From positions 36,437-100,436 of the forward strand of contig JBBDXI010000077.1 of assembly GCA_040902425.1 (NCBI GenBank): DNA of 64,000 bases, given 5' to 3'. Shown piece after piece: positions 16,063 through 22,904 of this stretch. Within the stretch, counting starts at the first letter, position 1. Each line of letters opens with the position of its first letter. The notes under the pieces are model-generated. The model made no database searches. It was not told where the DNA came from and saw only the letters and a program-made list of their open reading frames with translations. Both the position numbers and the translations under genes were made by a program. This DNA is from JBBDXI01 sp040902425. Its GTDB lineage: Bacteria > Planctomycetota > Phycisphaerae > Phycisphaerales > UBA1924.

Positions 16063-16977
16063 ATGGCACCGGCGACGCAGCAACCACAGGTCAAGGGGGT
16101 GCCCGGCGGCCCGGCGGCTCCCGGCGAGTCGGGCGTCGGTGCCCCGCCCATCCCGGTCAACAGGTACGTTCTCGCACGCGAGGTCCACCGCTTCTTCCCC
16201 CGCCTGACCGACACCGCCTCACACCCTACCCGCTGGGACTTCCCGGCCTTCCTCGACCGCTCGGTGCCCTGGGTCGGCGTCCTCCGCGACCTCTATGAGT
16301 GGCCCGCCTCGTTCCCGGCGTCCTTCTCGCCGGAGGCGGGGCTCCTCCTGCACTCCCTGGTCCGCAACATCCGCCCGCGGACGGTGGTCGAGGTCGGCTC
16401 CTTCCTCGGCGTCAGCACGATCTGGATGGCCGCGGCCATGGAGGCCTCCGAGAAGGAGCCGGGCCAGGCCCCCGTGGCCCCGGGGCAGCCTCGGGGGATC
16501 ATCCACGCCTTCGACGACTTCGGCCCGATGGCGAAGGGACCGTGGCGGGAGGTCGAACTGCCCGAGAGCCGCCTGCCCATCATCCGCGAGTCTCTCCGCC
16601 GCGCCGGCCTCGAGCACCGCGTCGTCCTCCACCCCGGCAACAGCCCGGTCGAGATCGAGCAATGCCAGGAAGCGCTCCGCGGCCCCGGCCCCGCGCACCC
16701 CGGCCCCGGCCACACCGGCGGCGTGGACTTTGCCCTGATCGACGGGGACCACAGCATCAAGGGTGTCCTCGCCGACCTGTGGGCCGTCGAGCCGGTCCTG
16801 AACACCGGGGGCTACGTGCTTCTCCACGACACGTTCCCCGAGCAGTGCGGCGACCACGAGGGCCCCCGCCACGCGATCGACCACATCCGGGGCGTGGCCC
16901 AGGGGCTGTACGAGGTCTGCGAGCTGTACACGGTGCCGCTCAACTACGGGATGGCGCTGCTGCGGCGGGTGGGGTGA
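16063..16977 (+). CDS. class I SAM-dependent methyltransferase
   Basis: The 304-residue protein has the SAM-binding motif I TVVEVGSFLGVSTIWMA starting at residue 107. Later strands are FALIDGDHSIKGVLADLWAV and GGYVLLHDTFP. This is the pattern of the Methyltransf_24-like group, whose members often modify sugars or small molecules. Residues 130-150 form a Pro/Ala-rich insertion, and an N-terminal extension of about 50 residues precedes the fold. The gene lies three bases after the kinase stop and 71 bases before a DNA methyltransferase. Neighbouring kinase and methyltransferase could act on the same glycan, but this is inference. The substrate is unknown. Confidence 0.8.
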   Translation: MAPATQQPQVKGVPGGPAAPGESGVGAPPIPVNRYVLAREVHRFFPRLTDTASHPTRWDFPAFLDRSVPWVGVLRDLYEWPASFPASFSPEAGLLLHSLVRNIRPRTVVEVGSFLGVSTIWMAAAMEASEKEPGQAPVAPGQPRGIIHAFDDFGPMAKGPWREVELPESRLPIIRESLRRAGLEHRVVLHPGNSPVEIEQCQEALRGPGPAHPGPGHTGGVDFALIDGDHSIKGVLADLWAVEPVLNTGGYVLLHDTFPEQCGDHEGPRHAIDHIRGVAQGLYEVCELYTVPLNYGMALLRRVG

Positions 16978-17036
16978 GTGCCGGGCGCCGGCCAACCGAC
17001 ACGGCCCGACAGGGACCCCGCGCGGATCGCGCGCGG

Positions 17037-17048
17037 TACCATGCGGCC
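17037..17048 (+). promoter_or_regulatory. -10-like element placed for leaderless transcription of the DNA methyltransferase gene
   Basis: TACCAT at 17037-17042 ends six bases before GTG 17049. This repeats the arrangement seen at the two upstream genes. Confidence 0.4.
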
Positions 17049-17999
17049 GTGACCACGATCCAGGCACCGGCCGTCACTCTCAACGGGCACGGGCCCGCGC
17101 GCCGCGAACCGCCGAATCCCGCGCACACGCTCACCGACCCCGAGGCACGGGTGTACGTCGGTGATTGCCGGGACGTGCTCGGCGCGCTGCCCGAGATCAA
17201 GGCCCGGCGGGTGGACATGATCTTTGCCGACCCGCCCTTCAACTGGAGCCGGGCCTACGACGAGTGGAAGGACGACCTGCCTCACGACGCCTACCTCAAG
17301 TTCACCTACGACTGGCTGGACCTGTGCATCCAGGGGCTGCGGCCGTGGGGGGCGCTCTGGGTCAACATCCCCGACGACTGGGCGGCCGAGATCGTGGTGC
17401 ACCTGAAGCGCCGACGGATGTGCATGATCAACTGGTGCATCTGGCACTACCGCTTCGGGCAGAACACCAAGAGCCGGTTCATCAACAGCAAGGTGCACGC
17501 GCTGTACTTTGTTCGTCCGCCGTCGCCGGGCGAGGCGGGCCCTTGCGAGCACACCTGGAACCCGGACCGCATCCTGGAGACCTCCGACCGGCGCGCCATC
17601 TACTTCGACCCGCGCACCGAGAACAAACGCGACGGCATGCCGGCGGGGCTGCGGGTGCCGATGGACGTCTGGTACGGGAAGAACTGGGGCCGCATCCAGG
17701 GGAACAACAAGGAGCGGCGGCACGCCCACGACAACCAGCTCCCCGAGACCTACCTGCAGCGGGTCGTCCTGTGCTCGTCGAACGAGGGCGACCTCGTGCT
17801 CGACCCGTTCCTGGGGAGCGGGACGACCGGCGTGGTGGCCCACGCCCTCGGGCGGCGGTTCATCGGGTGCGAGTTCTCGAAGGAGAACGCGAAGCGCGCC
17901 TTCCAGCGGATCAAGGAAGGCCCCATCCGGAAGCTCGGCCAGGCGTTGGGCGCCAGCACCGCGATCCACCCCTCGCGCCGCAAGCGCACGGCGAAATGA
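17049..17999 (+). CDS. orphan site-specific DNA methyltransferase (N6-adenine or N4-cytosine)
   Basis: The 316-residue enzyme carries the amino-methyltransferase catalytic motif IV DPPF (residues 61-64, followed by NW). Near the C-terminus it has the SAM-binding motif I DPFLGSGTTG (252-261) followed by RFIGCEFSKE. Motif IV before motif I places it in the beta class. Length and layout are complete. No restriction endonuclease, specificity subunit or Vsr gene is next to it, so it is probably a solitary methyltransferase acting in regulation or cell cycle rather than defence. The recognition sequence cannot be read from the protein. The GTG start is chosen because it gives the normal distance to motif IV and has the -10-like element at the leaderless distance. 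Confidence 0.88.
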   Translation: MTTIQAPAVTLNGHGPARREPPNPAHTLTDPEARVYVGDCRDVLGALPEIKARRVDMIFADPPFNWSRAYDEWKDDLPHDAYLKFTYDWLDLCIQGLRPWGALWVNIPDDWAAEIVVHLKRRRMCMINWCIWHYRFGQNTKSRFINSKVHALYFVRPPSPGEAGPCEHTWNPDRILETSDRRAIYFDPRTENKRDGMPAGLRVPMDVWYGKNWGRIQGNNKERRHAHDNQLPETYLQRVVLCSSNEGDLVLDPFLGSGTTGVVAHALGRRFIGCEFSKENAKRAFQRIKEGPIRKLGQALGASTAIHPSRRKRTAK

Positions 18000-18000
18000 G

Positions 18001-18070
18001 CCGGGGCGTCCACGCCCCGGGTTCCCGGCGTGCCATCAACCAGGAATCCCGGGCCGGGACGCCCCGGCTC
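18001..18070. terminator. hairpin pair between convergent genes, probable bidirectional terminator
   Basis: CCGGGGCG and CGCCCCGG at 18001-18020 form an 8-base-pair stem. A second arm ACGCCCCGG at 18060-18068 can pair with the first CCGGGGCGT to form a larger stem. The region separates the convergent DNA methyltransferase and PAC2 genes. There is no T-tract. Confidence 0.5.
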
Positions 18071-18085
18071 ACGTTGGAAGTCATA

Positions 18086-19081
18086 TCACCCGGCCCGCCG
18101 GAACAAATCCAGGAACCGGTCCTCGTAGAGCTTGAACACGCCCAGCCGGTCAAGCTCCTCCTTCAGGGGCACCGCCTTGCCGGCGTCCTTCCGCGCCTCT
18201 TCGAACAGGTGCTCGATCCGCCGGCGCGACTTGAAGTCCAGCTTCGGCTCCACCTGCTCGGGCTTGATCCGCATCCGCTCGGCCTCCGCCTGCGCCTCCG
18301 CGTCGGCCTCTTCCTCCTGCTCGTGCTCGGCCGGCTCCTCGCCCGCCTGCTGACGCTGCATCTTCTCCATCGCGTCGATCAGGGCCCGGTCCACAACCGC
18401 GGCGTGCTTCTCCAGCTCGCCCAGGTTCACGTCGATCCCGGAGAGGACGCTGAAGACGCTCAGGGCAGCGCGGGCGGCCTTGGGGTTCGGCACCGCCGCC
18501 GCGAAGACGGGGATCTCCGCCAGCAGGCCCATGCCCGCCACCTTGCGGCGCGCCGCCGCGGCCAGCAGGACGCCGTTCAGGCCCCCGATCTGCCCGTCGG
18601 CCAGCGGCTCGACCTCCGCCCGCTTCATCTCGTCGAGCGTGGCGGCGTCGGTGGCGACACCCATGACCTTGGGGTTCTCCGAGGGGTGCAGGCCCGAGGC
18701 GATCGAGGCGAAGGTGATCACCCGCTCGACGCCGAGCCGCGCGGCGAAGTCCAGCAGCTCGTTGGCGTACCCCAGCGTGCCGCTCGCCGGCTGGGACTCG
18801 CCGAGGAAGATCACCAGGTCCCGCCCGCTCGCGGCGCTGTTGCGCCAGCGGAAGAGGATCCCGCGGGGGAGGCGCGCCGGCGCCACCAGCCCGCCCTTCA
18901 CCTCGACCTCCGCGAGGTCGAAGTGATCGCCGCCCGGCAGCTCGCCGCTCCGCCGCATCTTCAGCGCGTGCACGAGGTACCCGGCCGCGATGATCGCGAC
19001 GTTGCCCATCCCCGGCCACGCGGCGATGAGCCACGGCGCCGGCTTGGGGGTGCCACGCTCGGTCTGTTCAGGCGTTGCCAT
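18086..19081 (-). CDS. PAC2 family protein
   Basis: The 331-residue protein begins with the PAC2-type strand PWLIAAWPGMGNVAIIAAGYLVHAL and contains LVIFLGESQPASG and ERVITFASIASG, with GLLAEIPVF further on, all typical of the PAC2 (proteasome-assembly-chaperone-like) family found in bacteria and archaea. The C-terminal quarter is highly charged (Glu/Gln-rich, about 235-270) and then helical. The bacterial PAC2 role is not established. It is monocistronic on the minus strand. ATG 19081 lies four bases from a strong hairpin that occupies the place of the ribosome site, so translation may depend on RNA structure or on a leaderless transcript. Confidence 0.8.
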   Translation of the reverse strand: MATPEQTERGTPKPAPWLIAAWPGMGNVAIIAAGYLVHALKMRRSGELPGGDHFDLAEVEVKGGLVAPARLPRGILFRWRNSAASGRDLVIFLGESQPASGTLGYANELLDFAARLGVERVITFASIASGLHPSENPKVMGVATDAATLDEMKRAEVEPLADGQIGGLNGVLLAAAARRKVAGMGLLAEIPVFAAAVPNPKAARAALSVFSVLSGIDVNLGELEKHAAVVDRALIDAMEKMQRQQAGEEPAEHEQEEEADAEAQAEAERMRIKPEQVEPKLDFKSRRRIEHLFEEARKDAGKAVPLKEELDRLGVFKLYEDRFLDLFRRAG

Positions 19082-19085
19082 CCCG

Positions 19086-19116
19086 GGAGGACCGGCAAAC
19101 CCCGTGCCGGTCCTCC
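19086..19116 (-). promoter_or_regulatory. stable hairpin directly upstream of the PAC2 start codon
   Basis: A perfect 12-base-pair inverted repeat (GGAGGACCGGCA / TGCCGGTCCTCC on the plus strand) with a 7-base loop ends four bases from ATG 19081. It leaves no room for an exposed Shine-Dalgarno site. It could also act as terminator for the upstream tRNA-Ser transcript, which runs in the same direction. Confidence 0.55.
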
Positions 19117-19238
19117 GGGGTGGATTCCAGAGGCTCAGGCGGGGTGTACACTGCCATGCTGACAGGTCGCGAGGGACCCGCGATCAGACAGGCCACCGCA
19201 CAGCGCGCCGCGGAGACGCGGCGACGCTGCGGCACAAG

Positions 19239-19326
19239 CGGTGGGGAGGGGATTCGAACCCCTGAGAGGGACAAGCCCTCTACCGGATTTCAAGTCCGGC
19301 GCTTTCAACCGCTCAGCCACCCCACC
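19239..19326 (-). tRNA. tRNA-Ser (anticodon TGA)
   Basis: Read on the minus strand the 88 bases fold as a class II tRNA. The acceptor stem is GGTGGGG / CCCCACC with G as discriminator. The D arm contains GCTGAGCGGTTGAAAGC, the anticodon stem CCGGA / TCCGG encloses the loop CTTGAAA with anticodon TGA, a long variable arm (AGAGGG...CCCTCT) follows, and the T arm is AGGGGTTCGAATCCCCT. The long variable arm and anticodon identify serine, reading UCN codons. CCA is not encoded. Confidence 0.96.
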
Positions 19327-19368
19327 GGCGGCCAACTGTAGGATCAGCGGCGGCCAGTCCCGTCGTCT

Positions 19369-19710
19369 CTACGAGGGCGCATCGGCCCGGTACTTGATCA
19401 CGCGCACCGGCGTCAGCGTCACCAGCCCCTGGGTGACCATGGCGTCGATGTGCGGCAGCAGCGAGTCGATCTTCTCGCGGCTGTCCACGATCTCGATCAC
19501 CATCGGCAGGTCCTCGGAGAGCCGGAGGATCTTCGCGGTGTGGAGCCGGCTGCGCGCCCCGAAGCCCATCGGCCCGCGGAGCACGGTCGCGCCCGCCAGG
19601 TGCAGCTCGCGCGCCCTGAGCACGATCGCCTCGTAGAGCGGCGTGCCGTGCCACCGGTCGCTCTCGCCGATGTAGACCCGCAGCATCCAGCCGTCTTCCG
19701 GGATCTTCAT
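19369..19710 (-). CDS. DUF190 family protein
   Basis: The 113-residue protein fits the DUF190 family in length and in the pattern MLRVYIGESDRWHGTPLYEAIV near the start, GATVLRGPMGFGARSRLHTA in the middle and LPMVIEIVDSREKI towards the end. The fold is expected to resemble PII-like ferredoxin-fold sensors. Members are commonly encoded beside crcB/fluC, as here, 34 bases downstream of it, so a role in fluoride response is likely but not proven. The ATG at 19710 is taken because it begins the conserved MKIPEDGWMLRVYIGE segment; an in-frame ATG seven codons upstream also exists. Confidence 0.8.
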   Translation of the reverse strand: MKIPEDGWMLRVYIGESDRWHGTPLYEAIVLRARELHLAGATVLRGPMGFGARSRLHTAKILRLSEDLPMVIEIVDSREKIDSLLPHIDAMVTQGLVTLTPVRVIKYRADAPS

Positions 19711-19744
19711 GGTGCTACCCGCCTTGCGCACCGTCCGGTGCGCA

Positions 19745-20131
19745 TCACACGCCGAACCACGCTTCCGCGACGCGGTGGCCCGCCCAGACCGCCGCCAGCG
19801 CCCCGGCGTTGCTGAGCGCGATGTTCATCACGGCAAGGCCCCACTGGCGGTCGCCGACCAGGGCCATCGTCTCAAGGCCGAAGGCCGAGTACGTGGTAAA
19901 GCCCCCGAGCAGCCCGACGAGCACGGCCAACCGGTACTCGGGGCGGATGACCACGGGCCCGGTCAGGATCATCGCCAGGAAGCCGATCGCGAAGCACCCG
20001 GTGCAGTTGACCACCAGCGTCCCCACGGGGAACCGAGGCCCGGCCACGCCCTGCGTCCAGCCCTGGACGAGGTATCGCAGCACGGACCCGGCCCCTCCCC
20101 CGGCGGCGATCAGCAGCAGCTTGGTCATCAT
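19745..20131 (-). CDS. crcB: fluoride ion channel FluC/CrcB
   Basis: The 128-residue membrane protein has the Fluc signature elements in order: LLIAAGGGAGSVLRYLV, FPVGTLVVNCTGCFAIGFL (with the conserved Asn) and VGLLGGFTTYSAFGLET (the GGFTT-S-F track). There are four transmembrane helices. The family forms dual-topology dimers that let F- leave the cell. It lies upstream of the DUF190 gene and downstream of the FHA/SpoIIE phosphatase gene on the same strand, with 27 bases between. Two adjacent ATGs (20131, 20128) and an upstream GTG (20143) are possible starts; the ATG is preferred because GGAG lies 11 bases before it. I looked for a fluoride riboswitch and saw none. Confidence 0.9.
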   Translation of the reverse strand: MMTKLLLIAAGGGAGSVLRYLVQGWTQGVAGPRFPVGTLVVNCTGCFAIGFLAMILTGPVVIRPEYRLAVLVGLLGGFTTYSAFGLETMALVGDRQWGLAVMNIALSNAGALAAVWAGHRVAEAWFGV

Positions 20132-20158
20132 CGCGCGGCGCACTCCGTCGGCCGGGGC

Positions 20159-21832
20159 TCAGGCCAGGGCCATCGAGACCACGGTCACATCATCCGCGAA
20201 GGCGTCCCCGCCGGCAAACGACCGCAGGGACTCAAAGAGCGCCTCGACATCCTGTTCACACGATGCGGAGCCCCCGAGCACCGACATGACCCGCGCCAGC
20301 CCGAACTCCTCGCCCCCCTCGCCCTGCTGCTCGCGCAGGCCGTCGCTGAACAGGACCAGCCGGTCGCCGGGAGCCAGCGCGATCTCGGTGCAGCCGAAGC
20401 GGACGCCGCGCAAGATCCCCATGGGCGTGCCCCCTTCGATCTGCGGGCGCCGGGCGGTCCCGCCGCTGACAAGGGCGGCCAGGCCGTGCCCCGCATCCAC
20501 GCACCGCAGCACGCCCGCCTCCGAGGCGGTCGCCAGCAGGAGCGAGGCGAACTCCCCCTGCCCGGAATGGACCGCCAGGTGATCGTTCGCCCCGCCCACC
20601 AGGGCCTGCGGGTCGTCGCTGGAGATCATCGCCGCCCGCAGGAACGCCTGCACGGAGGCCATCAGCAGCGACGGGCCGAGCCCCTTGCCCATCACATCCC
20701 CGATGAACAGCACCGCCCGGCCCCCCGGGCGCTCCTCCACCCCGCAGATGTCCCCGGCGACGATGCGACCCGGCGTGTTGGCGAAGGCGAAGCGCAGCGG
20801 CCCGGCCCGGCCGTGCGGCGCCGGCATGATCCGGCGCTGCACCGCCCGCGCCCCCGCCAGTTCGTGCAACAGGTCGCGCTGCTCGCGCTCCAGCGCCGCC
20901 CGCCGCAGCGACGCCAGCGCCAGCCCGCACAGGCGCGCAAGCGCCGAGATGAACGTCGCCGCCTCCGGGTCGTGGGCCGGCGTCCCCGCGCCGGCGTCGG
21001 CGTACAGGAACGCATCCACCGCCGGCCCCACGTGCACCGGCGCGCACAGCACATCCATGACGCCCCCGTGCACGATGCTCACCGCCTCGCGCAGGACGGG
21101 GCGCGATTGCAGTCCCACCACCTCCCCCGCCGCGGCCGCGGCCAGCATCGAGCGGCTGATCTGCGGCAGCTCCGCGGCGTCCTGCGGGCCGCCCGGGTGG
21201 CCCGTGGCGCTGAGGCTCTCCCCGCGGGCGCGCTCGCTGCCGGCCAGCAGCTCGATATCCTCGACGCCGCCGGCGCCCCCCACCGCCCGCACCAGCGCCG
21301 CCCGCGTGAACGAGGTCCCTTCGACCACCGCCCGCACGACCTCCCGCGCCAGGGCGCCCTCGTCGGGGGCGGCGTGGAAGCGCTCCGCGGCGTCCATCAG
21401 CACGCGCAGGCGCGACGAGGCCAGCGACCGCTCGCGGCCCTCCACGCTCCGGACCGGCGCCCGCGCCGCCGCCTCCCTGGTGTCGTCGAACGAGTGCAGC
21501 GTGCTGGCCCCCTGCGAGGGCGCGCGGACGCGGAACGTCCACGGCCCGACGGTGATGTGGTCACCCGCGGAGAGCGGGGCCGGTGCCCCGGCGATGCGCA
21601 GCCCGTTCACGAACGTGCCGTGGCGGCTCCCCAGGTCGGCGAGGAACCAGCGCCCGCCCCGGGCAAAGAGGCTCGCGTGCCGGCGTGACACCGACGGGGC
21701 ATCGAGCCTCGCGTCGCACTCGGCCGCCCGCCCGAGGATGGTGGGTCGCGAGGCATCCCCGGTGATCGCCGGCGCCGGCGGCCCGGCGAGGGGCCAGAGG
21801 GTCAGCGGCTCTGTGGCGGCGAGCGTGCTCAT
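20159..21832 (-). CDS. FHA-GAF-PP2C (SpoIIE/RsbU-type) serine phosphatase
   Basis: The 557-residue protein joins three modules. Residues about 20-105 form an FHA domain (GRAAECDARLD...SVSRRHASL...LGSRHGTFVNG) that would bind phosphothreonine. Residues about 140-310 look like a GAF sensor. Residues about 345-557 form a PP2C-type phosphatase of the SpoIIE/RsbU group with the metal-binding pattern IVAGDICG...VLFIGDVMGKGLGPSLLMA, CVDAGHGLAAL, LVLFSDGLREQ and the final FADDVTVVSMAL. Such proteins dephosphorylate anti-anti-sigma factors in partner-switching stress pathways. No anti-sigma genes lie nearby. Its start faces the glycosyltransferase gene across 53 bases with a TACACT hexamer on its own strand. 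Confidence 0.88.
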   Translation of the reverse strand: MSTLAATEPLTLWPLAGPPAPAITGDASRPTILGRAAECDARLDAPSVSRRHASLFARGGRWFLADLGSRHGTFVNGLRIAGAPAPLSAGDHITVGPWTFRVRAPSQGASTLHSFDDTREAAARAPVRSVEGRERSLASSRLRVLMDAAERFHAAPDEGALAREVVRAVVEGTSFTRAALVRAVGGAGGVEDIELLAGSERARGESLSATGHPGGPQDAAELPQISRSMLAAAAAGEVVGLQSRPVLREAVSIVHGGVMDVLCAPVHVGPAVDAFLYADAGAGTPAHDPEAATFISALARLCGLALASLRRAALEREQRDLLHELAGARAVQRRIMPAPHGRAGPLRFAFANTPGRIVAGDICGVEERPGGRAVLFIGDVMGKGLGPSLLMASVQAFLRAAMISSDDPQALVGGANDHLAVHSGQGEFASLLLATASEAGVLRCVDAGHGLAALVSGGTARRPQIEGGTPMGILRGVRFGCTEIALAPGDRLVLFSDGLREQQGEGGEEFGLARVMSVLGGSASCEQDVEALFESLRSFAGGDAFADDVTVVSMALA

Positions 21833-21885
21833 GGACAGCGCCCCCGAGTGTACCCGGGCACCCCCCGCTGTAAGCTTCCGCCGCC

Positions 21886-22743
21886 ATGCCGCTCCCGCTC
21901 TCCATCGCGACCGTCTGCAAGGACAGCGGGGCCACCATCGGCCGGATGCTCGACTCGGTCGCGGGCCTGGGGAGCGAGGTCGTCGCCGTCGATTCCGGGT
22001 CCGCCGACGGCACGATCGGGGTGCTGGAACGGGCCGGGGCGGCGGTCATCCGCTCCCCGTGGCTGGGGCACATCGCCACCAAGCAGAAGGCGCTGGAGGC
22101 CTGCACTCAGCCGTGGGTGCTCGCCCTGGACAGCGACGAATCGCTGACGCCCGAGCTGCGCCGGTCCATCGAGGGTGCGCTGCGGGCCGACGACCCGGCC
22201 ATCGGCGGCTACACCATCAACCGCAAGGTCTACTACCGCGGCCGCCCTCTCAACTTCGCCTGGCAGCCGGAACCCCGGCTGCGGCTCATCCGCCGCACGC
22301 GGGCCGCCTGGACCGGCCTGGACCCGCACGACCGCCTTGAGCTCCTCCCGACGGTCGCCCTCGGGCGGGGCACGGTCATCGGCCGCCTCGCAGGCGACCT
22401 CCGCCACGACTCCATCGCCTCCTTTGCGGACTTCCTGGCCAAGCAGGCGTCCCACGCCCGCGCCATGGCCCGGAGCCTGCACGCCGCCGGCGAGCGCGGC
22501 AGCGTGGTGAAACTGGTCACATCCCCCGCCGGCGCCCTGCTGAAGCAACTCATCATCAAGCAGGCGTGGCGCGACGGATGGCCCGGGTGGCTCGCCGCCG
22601 GCTCCACCGCCGCGGCCACGCTGATGAAGCACATCTGCCTCGTCGAGTTGAGCCGCGCCGGGGCGGACCCGGCGCCCGGTGCACCCACGGAGGCCCCGAG
22701 CCCGAACGGCGGACCTTCCGGCGCGCTCCGCCCTCCGCCCTGA
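21886..22743 (+). CDS. family 2 glycosyltransferase (WaaE/KdtX-like)
   Basis: The 285-residue protein shows the GT-A fold of GT2 enzymes: PLSIATVCKDSGATI at the start, then EVVAVDSGSADGT (nucleotide-sugar binding) and WVLALDSDESLTPEL, the DxD-like metal site. The remaining pattern GYTINRKVYYRGRPLNF...PEPRLRLIRR matches the LPS core beta-glucosyltransferase group often named WaaE or KdtX. A membrane-associating helix (WPGWLAAGSTAAATLM) is near the end, followed by a Pro-rich tail. It probably adds a sugar to an envelope glycan at the inner membrane. Donor and acceptor are unknown. It starts 53 bases from the divergent phosphatase gene. Confidence 0.85.
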   Translation: MPLPLSIATVCKDSGATIGRMLDSVAGLGSEVVAVDSGSADGTIGVLERAGAAVIRSPWLGHIATKQKALEACTQPWVLALDSDESLTPELRRSIEGALRADDPAIGGYTINRKVYYRGRPLNFAWQPEPRLRLIRRTRAAWTGLDPHDRLELLPTVALGRGTVIGRLAGDLRHDSIASFADFLAKQASHARAMARSLHAAGERGSVVKLVTSPAGALLKQLIIKQAWRDGWPGWLAAGSTAAATLMKHICLVELSRAGADPAPGAPTEAPSPNGGPSGALRPPP

Positions 22744-22904
22744 CTATCATTCATCCGACATACGCCCGCGCCGGGAGTTGCGTGTAGCTTCCCAGCGGCC
22801 GCGGGCCCCATGAAGGAGCCGCGTCGCCGCGGCGCATCTTGGAGGGGGATGCCCGACGCCCCCGGCCTGCTCGCCAGGCCGCCCGCGTCAGTCATCCTCC
22901 GAGC

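Noticed and set aside
17049..17999. Restriction-modification system
   Set aside because: Only the methyltransferase is present; neighbours are a methyltransferase-fold enzyme and a PAC2 protein, with no nuclease.
20132..20158. Fluoride riboswitch upstream of crcB
   Set aside because: The spacer is only 27 bases and shows none of the conserved pseudoknot elements.
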